This document shows, in pieces, positions 21,225-30,879 of a DNA stretch of 64,000 nucleotides. The DNA lies in NCBI GenBank assembly GCA_022316685.1, contig JAKJHU010001596.1, forward strand, positions 1 through 64,000, read 5' to 3'. The stretch's first letter is position 1. Each line of letters begins with the position of its first letter. The notes below the pieces were generated by a model. It did not search any database. It saw only the letters and a list, made by a program, of their open reading frames with translations, and was not told where the DNA came from. The translations under genes were made by a program, and so were the position numbers. Origin of the DNA: Progne subis subis (Eukaryota; Chordata; Aves; Passeriformes; Hirundinidae).

Positions 21225-21400
21225 GCGCGATTCGCTTCGTGCCAAAAGAAAATGGCGGCCGGCCCGCGCCCGCTCCTCCGGAGGGGGCGTGGCCACACCG
21301 CGTTGTGTGACCCAGATGGGCGGGGTGGATGAGGGATGGGCGTGGTGTCACTGGTCACGTGACTCTTGGCGCCAAAACCGCGGCGGGGCCGCTCCGGGAA
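21225..21400. promoter_or_regulatory. CpG-rich promoter with E-box, E2F-type and GC-box motifs
   Basis: The stretch is rich in CpG and holds AATGGCGGCC (21251-21260, YY1-like), GGGGGCGTGGCC and GGGCGTGG GC boxes, a CACGTG E-box (21356-21361) and a palindromic TTGGCGCCAA E2F-type site (21366-21375) only four bases from the E-box. It lies upstream of the minus-strand STAG3-like exons, with the solo LTR between. E-box plus E2F sites are known at promoters of germline genes repressed by the MGA/E2F6 (PRC1.6) complex, STAG3 among them in mammals. A divergent plus-strand transcript is possible, since a donor-like GCG/GTGAGA occurs at about 22018. Confidence 0.6.
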
Positions 21401-22068
21401 AGGAGGGGATCCCTAAAAACCCCCAAATCTGGGAATTCTAAGGGGGAATTTTGGATTTGGAGGGGCCTGGAGGGGTTTAGAGGGGCCGGGAGGGGTCTGG
21501 GCGTTTGGGGGCGCTGTAGGGGGTCGGGGGATCCCTGTAGATTCGGGGTCTCCTATAGAATGGGGGTTCCTAAAAACCCCCAAAATCTGGAAATTCTGAG
21601 GGGGAATTTGGGATTTGGAGGGATCTGGGGGGGTCTGGATCCCATTCCCGATCCCAAATCCCATTCCTGGCCCCTTTCCCCCACCCAAATTCCTGACCCC
21701 ATTCCCGATCCCATTCCCCGCCCCGTTCCCGATCCCAGAAAATCCCGGTGCCAATCGCATTCCCAATCCTAAATCCCAAATTCCCGATCCCAAATCCCAA
21801 ATTCCCGATCCCAAATCCCAAACTCCGCCCGCCCGGGGCGGAGCCGGAGACAAAAGGGAAAAAGTTTTGTGGGACAGGGAAGAGAAGGATCGGGAACTTC
21901 GAGAGAACCTTTGGGAATTCCGGGGAGGTTTTTGGGAATTCTGGGGAGGTTTTTGGGATTGCTGGGAATCCCGGGCCGGAGCCAATCCCGGGATGTGGCG
22001 GAGCTGAGCGAGGCCGCGGTGAGAAAGGGGATTGGGAATGGGGAAAAATCGGGAATTGGGGAGGGAAA
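21400..22068. other. GC-rich, CCCGATCCC-repeat DNA, no gene recognised
   Basis: GATTTGGAGGG and CCCAAATCCCGATC repeats precede ERV-A. A non-repetitive piece at about 21835-22020 could be an untranslated first exon of a divergent gene, but nothing beyond a donor-like site supports this. Confidence 0.4.
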
Positions 22069-22073
22069 ACGGG

Positions 22074-22746
22074 TGTCTTGGTTTGAAAAAGACAGGTGTC
22101 TGCTAAGGAGAGGCAGGCCTCTCTAGGAAATGAGGAATTCAAATCCTTCCCTCCGTGTTATTATAATTTGGAAGTTAAAAAAAAACAAAAACTTTTCGGT
22201 CGGAGCTATGGGGAAAAGGAATAACAGTCCTTTACTAGTAAATATAACAGGACAGACAAACAACAACAGCACTTATAATAACAGTAAAACAGAACCAAGG
22301 ACCCTGAGGGGCAAATGGTGGAAACCCTGGCGCTGATGGCTGGAAGCGGTGGACTGTCCTCAGCAGGCAGGGGGGTGCCCTGGCAGATGAAGTGGGCAGT
22401 GCCAGAGAACCTGCAGCGGCTCGATCCGGGCTGACCCAAAATCCAGCAGGGCAACGAAGAAACTCCAAATTCCTGGGCGCTCCAACAGATGATAGAATTC
22501 CCAGGACCAGACTCCTCTGTTAGCCGTGGACTCCAGGCAGCTACTCCGTAGCCCGACCGTCCTCCCCGGGAAGACCGAGAGAAGTGAGTCCTCCATCCTC
22601 TGCTCCCGGGAGCCTCGTCCCTCCCCCAAAACTAAGTGATCAACTTCTTTTGTCAGGTTAAGCACCCCTTAACTATTAGTACTTAAAGTCTCCTAGCACC
22701 TCATGGGGGGGGGGAAAAATTCTACAGGAAAACTTAACCCTCAACA
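22074..22746 (-). repeat. ERV-A 3' LTR
   Basis: The 673-bp LTR runs TGTTGAGGG to CCAAGACA when read on the minus strand. It pairs with 28081-28758. Confidence 0.93.
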
Positions 22747-22849
22747 TTATCCACCCCGAATTTTTTCCTACACCAACATATTATATTGAATTTAAACCTT
22801 TAAATAATATACATATATATACATGTGAATATAAATACAGACACAGTCA

Positions 22850-23755
22850 CAGTGTTCACTGGAAAACAAGGTCCCCTTGAGGTATGCAGCGGGTCTCTCC
22901 ATCCTTTTGTATCACCCACCATGTGCAGCCAGGTCCCTGAGCAAAAACCACCCCACGAGCGGGATTGTCTTTGCTGGAGGAAGAATTAATTCAAACAGTT
23001 TTTCCCAGCATTCCTCTCATGTGTACCACTGGAACCTTATCTCCATCTCTTGTTCTCAGGGGCTCAGATTGGGCAGGGCCTGCTCGGTTGGTGGAACCTC
23101 GAGTGTTCACTAACCAGGTGGCCTTTGCTAAATTAATCTCCCAGTTCTTGAAAGTCCCCCCACCTAGTGCATTCAAAGTGGTTTTAAGCAGGCCATTGCA
23201 CCGTTCAACTTTCCCGGCTGCTGGCGCATGATAAGGAATATGGTACATCCACTCAATGCCATGTTCTCTAGCCCAGGTGTTTATAAGGCTGTTCTTGAAA
23301 TGAGTCCCGTTGTCAGACTCAATCCTCTCAGGGGTACCATGTCTCCACAGGATTTGCTTTTCAAGGCCTAGAATGGTGTTCCGGGCAGTAGCGTGAGGCA
23401 CAGGGTAGGTCTCCAACTATCCAGTGGTGGCTTCCACCATGGTCAGCACGTAGCGCTTGCCTTGGTGGGTTTGGGGAAGGGTGATGTAGTCAATCTGCCA
23501 GGCTTCCCCAGTACTTATACTTGGACCATCGCCCGCCATACCATAGGGGCTTCACCTGCTTGGCCTGCTTGATGGTAGCACACGTCTCACAGTCGTGGAT
23601 AACCTGAGAAATACTGTCTATGGTTAGATCTACCCCTCGGTCTCGTGCCCACTTAGAGGTGGCATCTCTGCCCTGATGGCCTGAGGCATCATGGGCCCGT
23701 CGAGCTAGGAACAACTCTCCCTTGTGTTCCCAATCTAAGTCTATCTTTGACACCT
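22850..23755 (-). pseudogene. pol: ERV-A integrase
   Basis: The N-terminal zinc-binding part at 23490-23753 has RRAHDASGHQGRD and CETCATIKQAK, giving the HHCC pattern. A frameshift near 23508 and a TAG at 23417-23419 precede the catalytic core (RIESDNGTHFKN, PAAGKVERCNGLLK), which holds the second Asp and the Glu of the D,D-35-E triad. A TGA at 22991-22993 cuts the C-terminal tail, which continues recognisably to about 22850, close to the 3' LTR. Confidence 0.85.
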
Positions 23756-23759
23756 CTAT

Positions 23760-24760
23760 CTTTGCAGCTTGATCTACCTGCTCGTTGTTTCGGTGCTCCT
23801 CATTAGCCCGACTCTTGGGGACATGGGCATCTACATGACGGACTTTGACAGGTAGCTTCTCTACCCGAGTGGCAATGTCTTTCCACTCATCTGCAGCCCA
23901 GATTGGCTTTCCTCTATGCTGCCAATTGGCCTTTTTCCACCTGTCCAGCTAACCCCACAGAGCATTGGCCACCATCCACAAATCAGTGTAGAGGTAGAGC
24001 TTTGGCCACTTCTCTCTTTCAGCAATGTCCAGGGCCAGTTGAACAGCTTTGAGTTCAGCAAGTTGGCTTGACCCACCTTCTCCTTCAGTGGCTTCTGCAA
24101 CCTGTCGTGTGGGGCTCCATACGGCTGCTTTCCACTTCCGGTTCATCCCCACGACGCGGCAGGAACCATCAGTGAAAAGAGCATAGCGTGTTTCCTTCTG
24201 CTGGCAGTTGGTTGTATGGTGGACCCTCTTCGGCACGTGTCACTTGTTCTTGCTCCTCTTCATCTGTGACACCAAAGTTTTCACTTTTTGGACAGTTTGT
24301 AATTATCTCCAAAATCCCAGGGCGATTTGGGTTTCCAATGCGGGCGCGCTGAGTGATGAGGGCAATCCATTTGCTCCACATGGCGTCAGTGGCGTGATGA
24401 GTGGAGGGAACCTCTCCTTTAAACATCCACCCCAGCAGCGGTAGTCGAGGTGCCAGCAGGAGTTGTGCTTCTGTGCCAATCACCTCTGAAGCAGCTTTAA
24501 CTCCTTCATAGGCAGCTAAGATTTCCTTCTCTGTTGGAGCGTAGTTGGCTTCGGACCCTCTGTAGCTTCGGCTCCAGAATCACAGTGGTCGGCCCCGAGT
24601 CTCCCCAGGCACCTTCTGCCAAAGGCTCCAGGACAGGCCATTGTTCCCGGCTGCTGAGTAGAGCACATTCTTCACATCTGGTCCCATCCTGACTAGGCCA
24701 AGGGGTACTGCATGAGCGATCTCTTGCTTGATCTGGGCAAAGGCTTGTTGCTGTTCAGGG
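23760..24760 (-). pseudogene. pol: ERV-A connection domain and RNase H
   Basis: The region is split between frames. 24169-24483 and a piece near 24585-24660 form the connection. 23949-24236 carries RNase H motifs ALFTDGSCRVVG, ELKAVQLALD and LYTDLWMVANAL, in which the usual Ser after the third Asp is Leu. A TGA lies at 24580-24582; the copy at 7.4 kb has a sense codon there. It is not functional. Confidence 0.75.
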
Positions 24761-24762
24761 CC

Positions 24763-25720
24763 TCAGTGGAAATCGTTCTTCTTGCGGGTGACCAGGTAGA
24801 GAGGGCTCACAATCTGGCTGTACTCAGGAATGTGCATTCTCCAGAAACCTATGGCGCCTAGGAAAGCTTGTGTTTCCTTCTTGCTGGTCGGTGGGGACAT
24901 TGCGGTGATCTTATTGATGACCTCAGTGGGAATCTGCCGCCGTCCATCTTGCCACTTTACTCCCAGGAACTGGATCTCTCGGGCAGGTCCCTTGACCTTG
25001 CTCTGCTTGATGGCAAAACCAGCTTTCAGGAGAATTTGGATGATCTTCTCTCCTTTCTCAAACACTTCCATTGCCGTGTTCCCCCACACAATGATGTCAT
25101 CGATATACTGTAGGTGCTCTGGAGCCTCACCCTTTTCCAGTGCAACCTGGATCAGTCCATGGCAGATGGTGGGGCTGTGTTTCCACCCCTGGGGCAGTCG
25201 GTTCCAGGTGTACTGCACGCTCCTCCAGGTGAAAGCAAACTGAGGCCTGCATTCTGCAGCCAGAGGAATGGAGAAAAATGCATTAGCAATGTCAATTGTG
25301 GCGTACCATTTTGCTGCTTTGGACTCCAGCTCGTACTGGAGTTCCAGCATGTCCGGCACAGCAGCACTCAATGGTGGAGTCACTTTGTTCAAGGCACGGT
25401 AGTCCACAGTCAATCTCCATTCTCCGTCAGACTTGCGCACAGGCCAGATGGGGCTGTTGAAAGGTGAGAGAGTTTTGCTGACCACCCCTTGGCTCTCCAG
25501 CTCACGGATCATCTTGTGGATGGGGATCACGGCATCTCGATTTGTCCGGTACTGTCGGCGGTGCACCGTCGAGGTGGCAACTGGAACTTGTTGCTCTTCT
25601 ACCTTTAGAAGTCCTACTGCAGATGAGTTCTCTGACAGTCCAGGCAAGCTATTCAATTTCTTAATGCCCTCTGCCTCCACAGCTGCTATTCCAAAAGCCC
25701 ACCTGAGTCCTTTAGAGTCT
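24763..25720 (-). pseudogene. pol: ERV-A reverse transcriptase
   Basis: The frame is the same as the protease. Motifs in order: SPIWPVRKSDGEWRLTVDY, YATIDIANAFFSIPL, LPQGWKHSPTICH and the catalytic LQYIDDIIVWG, then the thumb (QAFLGAIGFWRMHIPE). The YIDD box and the Trp-Arg-x-x-x-Asp-Tyr-Arg pattern are ERVL-like. It is ended by TGA at 24763-24765. Homologous sequence continues beyond the stop to RNase H, including the segment copied at 7406-7858. Confidence 0.85.
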
Positions 25721-25722
25721 TT

Positions 25723-26322
25723 CTAATAACTATTCCGGAGGAAGTCTATGCCCAAAATACACGGGGCCCCTGAGCCAGTCACAATTGGATGTTTCTGCCA
25801 CTCTTTCCCGGTCAGACTCACCTCGGCTTCCAACAGAGTCAATTCCTGTGATCCCCCCATCACCCCGGCAATGGAAATAGGTTCTGTCCCCACATACTCC
25901 GATGGTATCAGTGTACACTGCGAACCAGTATCAACTAAAGCTTCATATTTCTGTGGCTCTGATGTGCCAGGCCATCGAATCCACACCGTCCAATAGACCC
26001 GGTTTTCCCGTGCCTCTCCCTGGCTAGAGGCAGGGCCCCTCTAGCACCAGTCATTATTCCCTTCCTGGGCATACATGGTAGAGGTTCCTTCACAGGGATT
26101 TGACATATCCTCACTTCTATAATACCTGGCAGACTGGTCATGCGATGTTGAGGCTACCTTCATTTTAGTGGAACCCCCTCGGTTAGTGTTTCTCTCCTTG
26201 AGCTCACGCACCCGTGCTGCCAGGGCAGAAGTGGGTTTCCCATACCACCTTCCCATGTCTTCCCCATGGTCACTCAGAAAGAACCACAGGTCAGCTCGTG
26301 GGGTGCCTGTTCTGTTTAGCAT
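25723..26322 (-). pseudogene. pol: ERV-A gag-pol linker and protease
   Basis: An open stretch from 26322 is stopped by TAG at 26041-26043. In the same frame the protease follows, with catalytic ALVDTGSQCTLIP and a later GIDFLRNSY, up to a TAG at 25723-25725. The Asp-Thr-Gly triad is intact. The retroviral protease would cleave Gag and Pol. Both stops are in frame with what follows. Confidence 0.8.
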
Positions 26323-26369
26323 TTAGAGATAAGGGGAGACTGACCTGAATAACCACCCTGATACCTGCC

Positions 26370-27422
26370 CTAGAGAATAAGGATACTGCCCCAGTATCCT
26401 CTCTCTCTAGCTGGGGGCTGTTGAGCTCTGACTCTGGGGCCTGTAACTCGCACCGGTGCCACACAGGAACTGTTCCTCCTCATCTCCTCCCTTATCTCCC
26501 TCATCTCCTCTGTCACCTCCTCCATCTTCTCTCTGAGTTCCTTAGCCACGGCAGAGACCTGAGCTTGCATTGGGCCACTGATCATATTCTCGTCATTTCG
26601 GAGCTTGTTGGCTACAGAACCCACTGTCTCTCGGTTGTTATCAGGATGAATTGTTGCAATGAATGTGGCCTATTGAGATGGTCTTAGAGTTGCCAGATTC
26701 CACAGCATTTGCCTTGTGCACCTGACTTTGTCGGGGTCATTATCATGTTGTCCACCCCTCCCAAAGAGTACCTCCAATACTGCCACTTCTCTTAGCTGTT
26801 GGATCCCTTCCTCAAGGGTCTTCCAGCGCATTCTGTGATGGTGTTCCTGCATTCTGTCTCTGTGGACAAACCTCTCCCTTACACTCATTAAAAGCCGCTC
26901 CCAAAGGGAAAGGGGCCCTGGCTCCCTTACGAATACCTGATTCACACCTGAGTCCTGGGTCAAGGGTCCCAAATTCCTTGCCTCACTACTATCTAGCTGC
27001 ACACCTGTACCTATAAGGTCCCAGACCCGAACTAACCAGGCTGTATAAGCCTCACATCCCCGTTGTGCAAGATCTTTTTGCAGATTACGGAGACTTTCAT
27101 ATGTCAGGGACTCAGTGATGATCTCAACCTCTGACTCCCCCGCGGGTTGTGAGGGCCCTCCTTTCTCATCCTTGTTGCCTGGGTGCTCTGATTTCACCTT
27201 ATACTTCTTTGTTTCCACAGGGGCCACTGCTGCTGGCTGTGGCTGCCCCTGTGGTTCAGCTGGAGCCTGAACAGTTGTAACGTCTGTGGGTTCTGCTGCT
27301 GCACCATCAGACTCTCCTTTGTCAGGGCAGGGGGAGGGTTTCCCAGAAGCTGGGGCTAATGAGGCTACTACAGGGGAAAGGTACTCCCTCAGCATCTGGC
27401 CCATCTCACGGATCTCCTTCAC
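26370..27422 (-). pseudogene. gag: ERV-A gag, capsid-like region
   Basis: The frame continues from the Pro-Gln repeat; the open stretch has a GTG near 27420 and no ATG is needed. It reads a Pro/Ala/Lys-rich linker, then a helical region with YTAWLVRVWDLIG and LSLWERLLMSVRERF. A TAG at 26670-26672 interrupts it. The same frame then goes on for about 100 codons with a Glu/Arg-rich coiled-coil-like stretch (EEVTEEMREIREEMRR) to about 26370. No CCHC zinc knuckle is seen. Assignment to capsid rests on position and helical composition. Confidence 0.6.
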
Positions 27423-27436
27423 CCAATCTGGGTGGT

Positions 27437-28048
27437 TTATTCCTGAGGCAGGCTGTGGGGCAGGGTCGGGCTGTGGGGCAGGGTCAGGCTGTGGCCAGTG
27501 TCAGGCTGTGGGGCAGGGTCAGGCTGTGGGACGTTATCCTTATTCTCTAGGGGAGGTATCAGGGTGGTTATCCAGGTCAGTCTCCCCTTATCTCTAAATG
27601 CTACACAGAACAGGCATACCAGCAACACCAGCCACTGTATGATGTCATTAACATTCAAAGATTTGAACCCTTCAAAGACTGGTGGGGTAGGCCCAAAGAG
27701 CTGGGTGAAGGGTTGGGAAAAGGTTTCCCCTGGTGTCATTTCCTCACAGTAGGTACCGTTAAAGTAGCCCCAGAAACAAACAGTTAGTGTATGATAGCCC
27801 TGAATCCATGTGCCTGCCTTCCAGAGGAAATTAAAAATCCACAATTTCCTCACTTCGTTAACCCATATAGCAAACTGGATGACAGCCACAGCAACCTTAG
27901 TTACAGGGCCCATGTTTAGAAAAGGCCCTGCAAATGGGAGGAATACGGCCACACCCACATGCCACCCGAACCAGATAAAGCCAAACCACATGATGTCCAG
28001 TACACAACAATGTAGGCACTTAAAAACTGTTATTCCTTTTTCTCTCAA
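27437..28048 (-). pseudogene. gag: ERV-A gag N-terminal region, hydrophobic
   Basis: A 203-codon open frame begins about 10 bases after the primer site. The first codon in the open stretch is TTG; the first ATG in frame is 19 codons later. It has three or four strongly hydrophobic segments (for example VAVFLPFAGPFLNMG and IIQWLVLLVCLFCVAF), then a Pro-Gln repeat. The repeat (CAGGGTCAGGCTGTGGGG units at about 27455-27530) shifts the frame; the next frame down carries the same Pro-Gln words and runs on into the capsid-like part. A membrane-spanning N-terminus is not typical for retroviral matrix proteins. Confidence 0.6.
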
Positions 28049-28057
28049 TGCCCTCGT

Positions 28058-28075
28058 GCCCCTCGTTGGGCGCCA
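28058..28075 (-). promoter_or_regulatory. ERV-A primer-binding site, tRNA-Lys type
   Basis: Five bases inside the 5' LTR the minus strand reads TGGCGCCCAACGAGGGGC. It matches the 3' end of tRNA-Lys(1,2) with one mismatch by memory. ERVL elements are named for a leucine primer, so a lysine-type site is unusual for the class. Confidence 0.75.
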
Positions 28076-28080
28076 AATTC

Positions 28081-28758
28081 TGTCTTGGTTTGAAAAAGAC
28101 AGGTGTCTGCTAAGGAGAGGCAGGCCTCTCTAGGAAATGAGGAATTCAAATCCTTCCCTCCATGTTATTGTAATTTGGAAGTTAAAAAAAAACAAAAACT
28201 TTTCGGTCGGAGCTATGGGGAAAAGGAATAACAGTCCTTTACTAGTAAATATAACAGGACAGACAAACAACAACAGCAATTATAATAACAGTAAAACAGA
28301 ACCAAGGACCCTGAGGGGCAAATGGTGGAAACCCTGGCGCTGATGGCTGGAAGCGGTGGACTGTCCTCAGCAGGCAGGGGGGTGCCCTGGCAGGCAAAGT
28401 GGGCAGTGCCGGAGAACCCGCAGCGGCTGGACCCGGGCTGACCCAAAATCCAGCAGAGCAATGAAGAAACTCCAAATTCCTGGGCGCTCCAACAGATGAT
28501 AGAATTCCCAGGACCAGACTCCTCTGTTAGCCGTGGACTCCAGGCAGCTACTCCGTAGCACGACCGTCCTCCCTGGGAAAACCGAGAGCAGTGAGTCCTC
28601 CATCCTCTGCTCCCGGGAGCCTTGTCCCTCCCCCAAAACTAAGTGATCAACTTCTTTTGTCAGGTTAAGCACCCCTTAACTATTAGTACTTAAAGTCTCC
28701 TAGCAACTCATGGCGGGGGGGGGGGGTGGAATTCTACAGGAAAACTTAACCCTCAACA
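28081..28758 (-). repeat. ERV-A 5' LTR
   Basis: The 678-bp LTR is upstream of gag on the minus strand, immediately followed by the primer-binding site. G-run length near 28713 differs from the 3' copy. Confidence 0.93.
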
Positions 28759-28959
28759 ACGGGGAGCTGGGGAAGAGGGAATTCAGGGAGGGAAAGAGGG
28801 AATCGGGGAGGAAAATCGGGAATTGCGAAAGAGGGAGCTGGGGAGGGAAATCAGGAATTGGGAAAGAGGGAATGGGGGGGCAAAAATGGGGAATTTGGGA
28901 GGGAAAACTGGGAATTGGGAGACAAAGCTGGGAACTGGGGACACAGGCACTGGTATTTT

Positions 28960-29275
28960 GGGGATACAGGACAGGGGTTTTGGAGTACAGCACTAGGATT
29001 TTTGGGATCTAGCACGGGGAATTTGTGCTGGCACTGGGGTTTTGAGATCCAGCACTGGGATTTGGGATCCAGCACTGGGATTTGGGGATCCTGTGCTGGC
29101 GCTGGGATTTTGGGATCCAGCACTGGGATTTTGGGGATACAGGACAGGGGTTTTTGGGATCCAGCACTGGGATTTTGGGGATACAGGACAGGGATTTTTG
29201 GGATCCAGCACTGGGATTTTGGGATCCAGCACTGGGATTTTTGGGATCCAGCACTGGGAATTTGGTGCTGTCACT
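28960..29275. repeat. GGATCCAGCACTGGGATTTT minisatellite
   Basis: About 12 units alternate GGATCCAGCACTGGGATTTT and GGGATACAGGACAGGG. Right of ERV-A; no gene. Confidence 0.9.
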
Positions 29276-29329
29276 CCGTTTCCAGGCCAGCGTTTGGTGA
29301 CACCAGGATTCGTCCCCTTCTTTCTGCGG

Positions 29330-29990
29330 TGACCCCTTCGTGTCCCCAGGCCGCTGTCCCTCTGTCTGTCCATCTGTGCCTCTGTCTGACCCCTCCTTTC
29401 CCTCTGTCTGTCCCTCTTTCTGTCCGTCCCTCTGTTCGTCTGTCCTCTCCTGTCCCTCTGTCTGTCCTCTCCTGTCCCTCTGTGCTCTCCTATCCCTCTG
29501 TCTGTCTGACCCCTCCTGTCCCTCTGTCTGTCCATCCCCGTCTGTCCCCTCCCTGTCCCACTGTCCATCCCTGTATCCATGTGTCCATCCTGTGTCTCTG
29601 TCCCCATGTCCCTGTCTGTCTGTGTATCCGTGTGTCCATCCCCATATCCGTCCCATGTCTGTGTCCCCGTGTCCCTGTCTGTCTGTGTATCCGTGTGTCC
29701 ATCCCCGTGTCTGTGTCCATCCCGTGTGTCCCCGTGTCTGTGTGTCCATCCCGTGTATCCCTGTGTCCATCCCCATGTCCGTGTGTCCGTGTATCCCTGT
29801 CCGTGTGTCCATCCCCCTGTATCCCCATGTCCGCGTGTCCATCCCATGCCCGCATGTCCGTGTGCCTGCGTGTCTGTGTGTCCCTGTGTCCGTGTGTCCC
29901 CGTGTCCGTGTGTCTGTGTGCCCACGTGTCCGTGTGTCCCCGTGTGTCCGTGTGTCCCCATGTCCGTGTGTCCGTGTCCCGGGACGCGCC
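29330..29990. repeat. CTGTCTGTCC and GTGTCCGTGTG tracts
   Basis: The sequence drifts from CCCTCTGTCTGTCC units (29345-29580) to CGTGTGTCCATCCC and CCGTGTGTCC units (29580-29985). Long open frames on both strands (hundreds of codons) come from the period and have no domains. Confidence 0.9.
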
Positions 29991-30009
29991 CGTTCCCACG
30001 CTGTCTCCG

Positions 30010-30105
30010 TCCGTCCCTGCTGGGAGCGGCGCTGGTGCTCAGAATCGCCCTGGGCCTCGCCCTGGGGCTGCTGGGGGCGCCCTTCTGCCGCAGGGGAGAG
30101 AGAAT
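30010..30105 (+). other. Possible transmembrane exon remnant
   Basis: Between two repeat arrays an island reads LVLRIALGLALGLLGAPF followed by Cys-Arg-Arg-Gly-Glu, like a membrane anchor with a basic stop-transfer signal. No clear acceptor; a donor is not obvious. It could be a leftover of an immune receptor or MHC-type gene, or chance in GC-rich DNA. Confidence 0.25.
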
Positions 30106-30109
30106 TCCC

Positions 30110-30775
30110 GGGAAAACAACGGGAAAAACACCGGGAAACACCGGGAGAGCACAGGGAAAACAACGGGGAAACACAGGGAGAACAATGGGGAAACACTGGG
30201 ATAGACCAGGAAACACTGGGAAAACACTGGGAAATACCGGTAAACACTGGGAAATACCGGGAGAGCACTGGGGAAACACTGGGAAAGCTCCAGGAGAACA
30301 CAGGGAGAGCACCAGGAGAACACTGGGAAAACACCGGGAAGCACAGGGAGAACACAGGGAAAACACCGGGATAGACTGGGAAAACACCGGGAAAACACTG
30401 GGAAATACTGGGAGAACACTGGCAAAACATCAGGAAACACAGGGAGAACACTGGGAAACACCCAAGAAACACCGGGAAGCACAGGGAGAACACCAGGATA
30501 GACCAGGAAACCACTGGGAAATACTGGGAGAACACAGGGAAAACACCGGGAGAGCACCGGGACAACACAGGGAGAACACTGGGAAAACACTGGGATAGAC
30601 CGGGAAAACACCGGGAAACACAAGGAGAACTCCGGAAAACACCGGGAGAATACAGGGAGAGCACCAGGAAACACTGGGAAACACTGGGAAAACACTGAGC
30701 TAGACTGGGGAAATACCAGGAGAACACTGGGAGAGCACTGGGGAAACACTGGAAAAACACCGGAATTCCTGGGAA
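30110..30775. repeat. GGGAAAACACCGGGAGAACACT repeats
   Basis: About 660 bp of 12-13 bp units (GGGAAACACT/GGGAGAGCACC). Open frames on the minus strand read Ser-Val-Phe-Pro-rich strings and are spurious. Confidence 0.92.
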
Positions 30776-30879
30776 AACCCTGAGAATTCCTGGGAAAATC
30801 CCCAAATTCTCAGGAAAATCAAAAAAATTCCTGGGAAAATCCCAAAAAATTCTTGGGAAAATTGCCAAATTCCTGGGAC

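Larger units (their letters stand above)
22074..28758 (-). mobile_element. ERV-A: full-length ERVL-like (class III) provirus, decayed
   Basis: A 6.7-kb provirus reads on the minus strand, bounded by LTRs of 673 and 678 bp that differ at about 20 places by eye (roughly 3 percent). A 5-bp duplication ACGGG lies outside both ends (22069-22073 and 28759-28763). Gene order is 5' LTR, Lys-type primer site, gag, protease, reverse transcriptase, RNase H, integrase, 3' LTR. There is no env, as is usual for ERVL. At least six in-frame stops and two or more frameshifts break it, so it cannot make full proteins. Confidence 0.93.
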
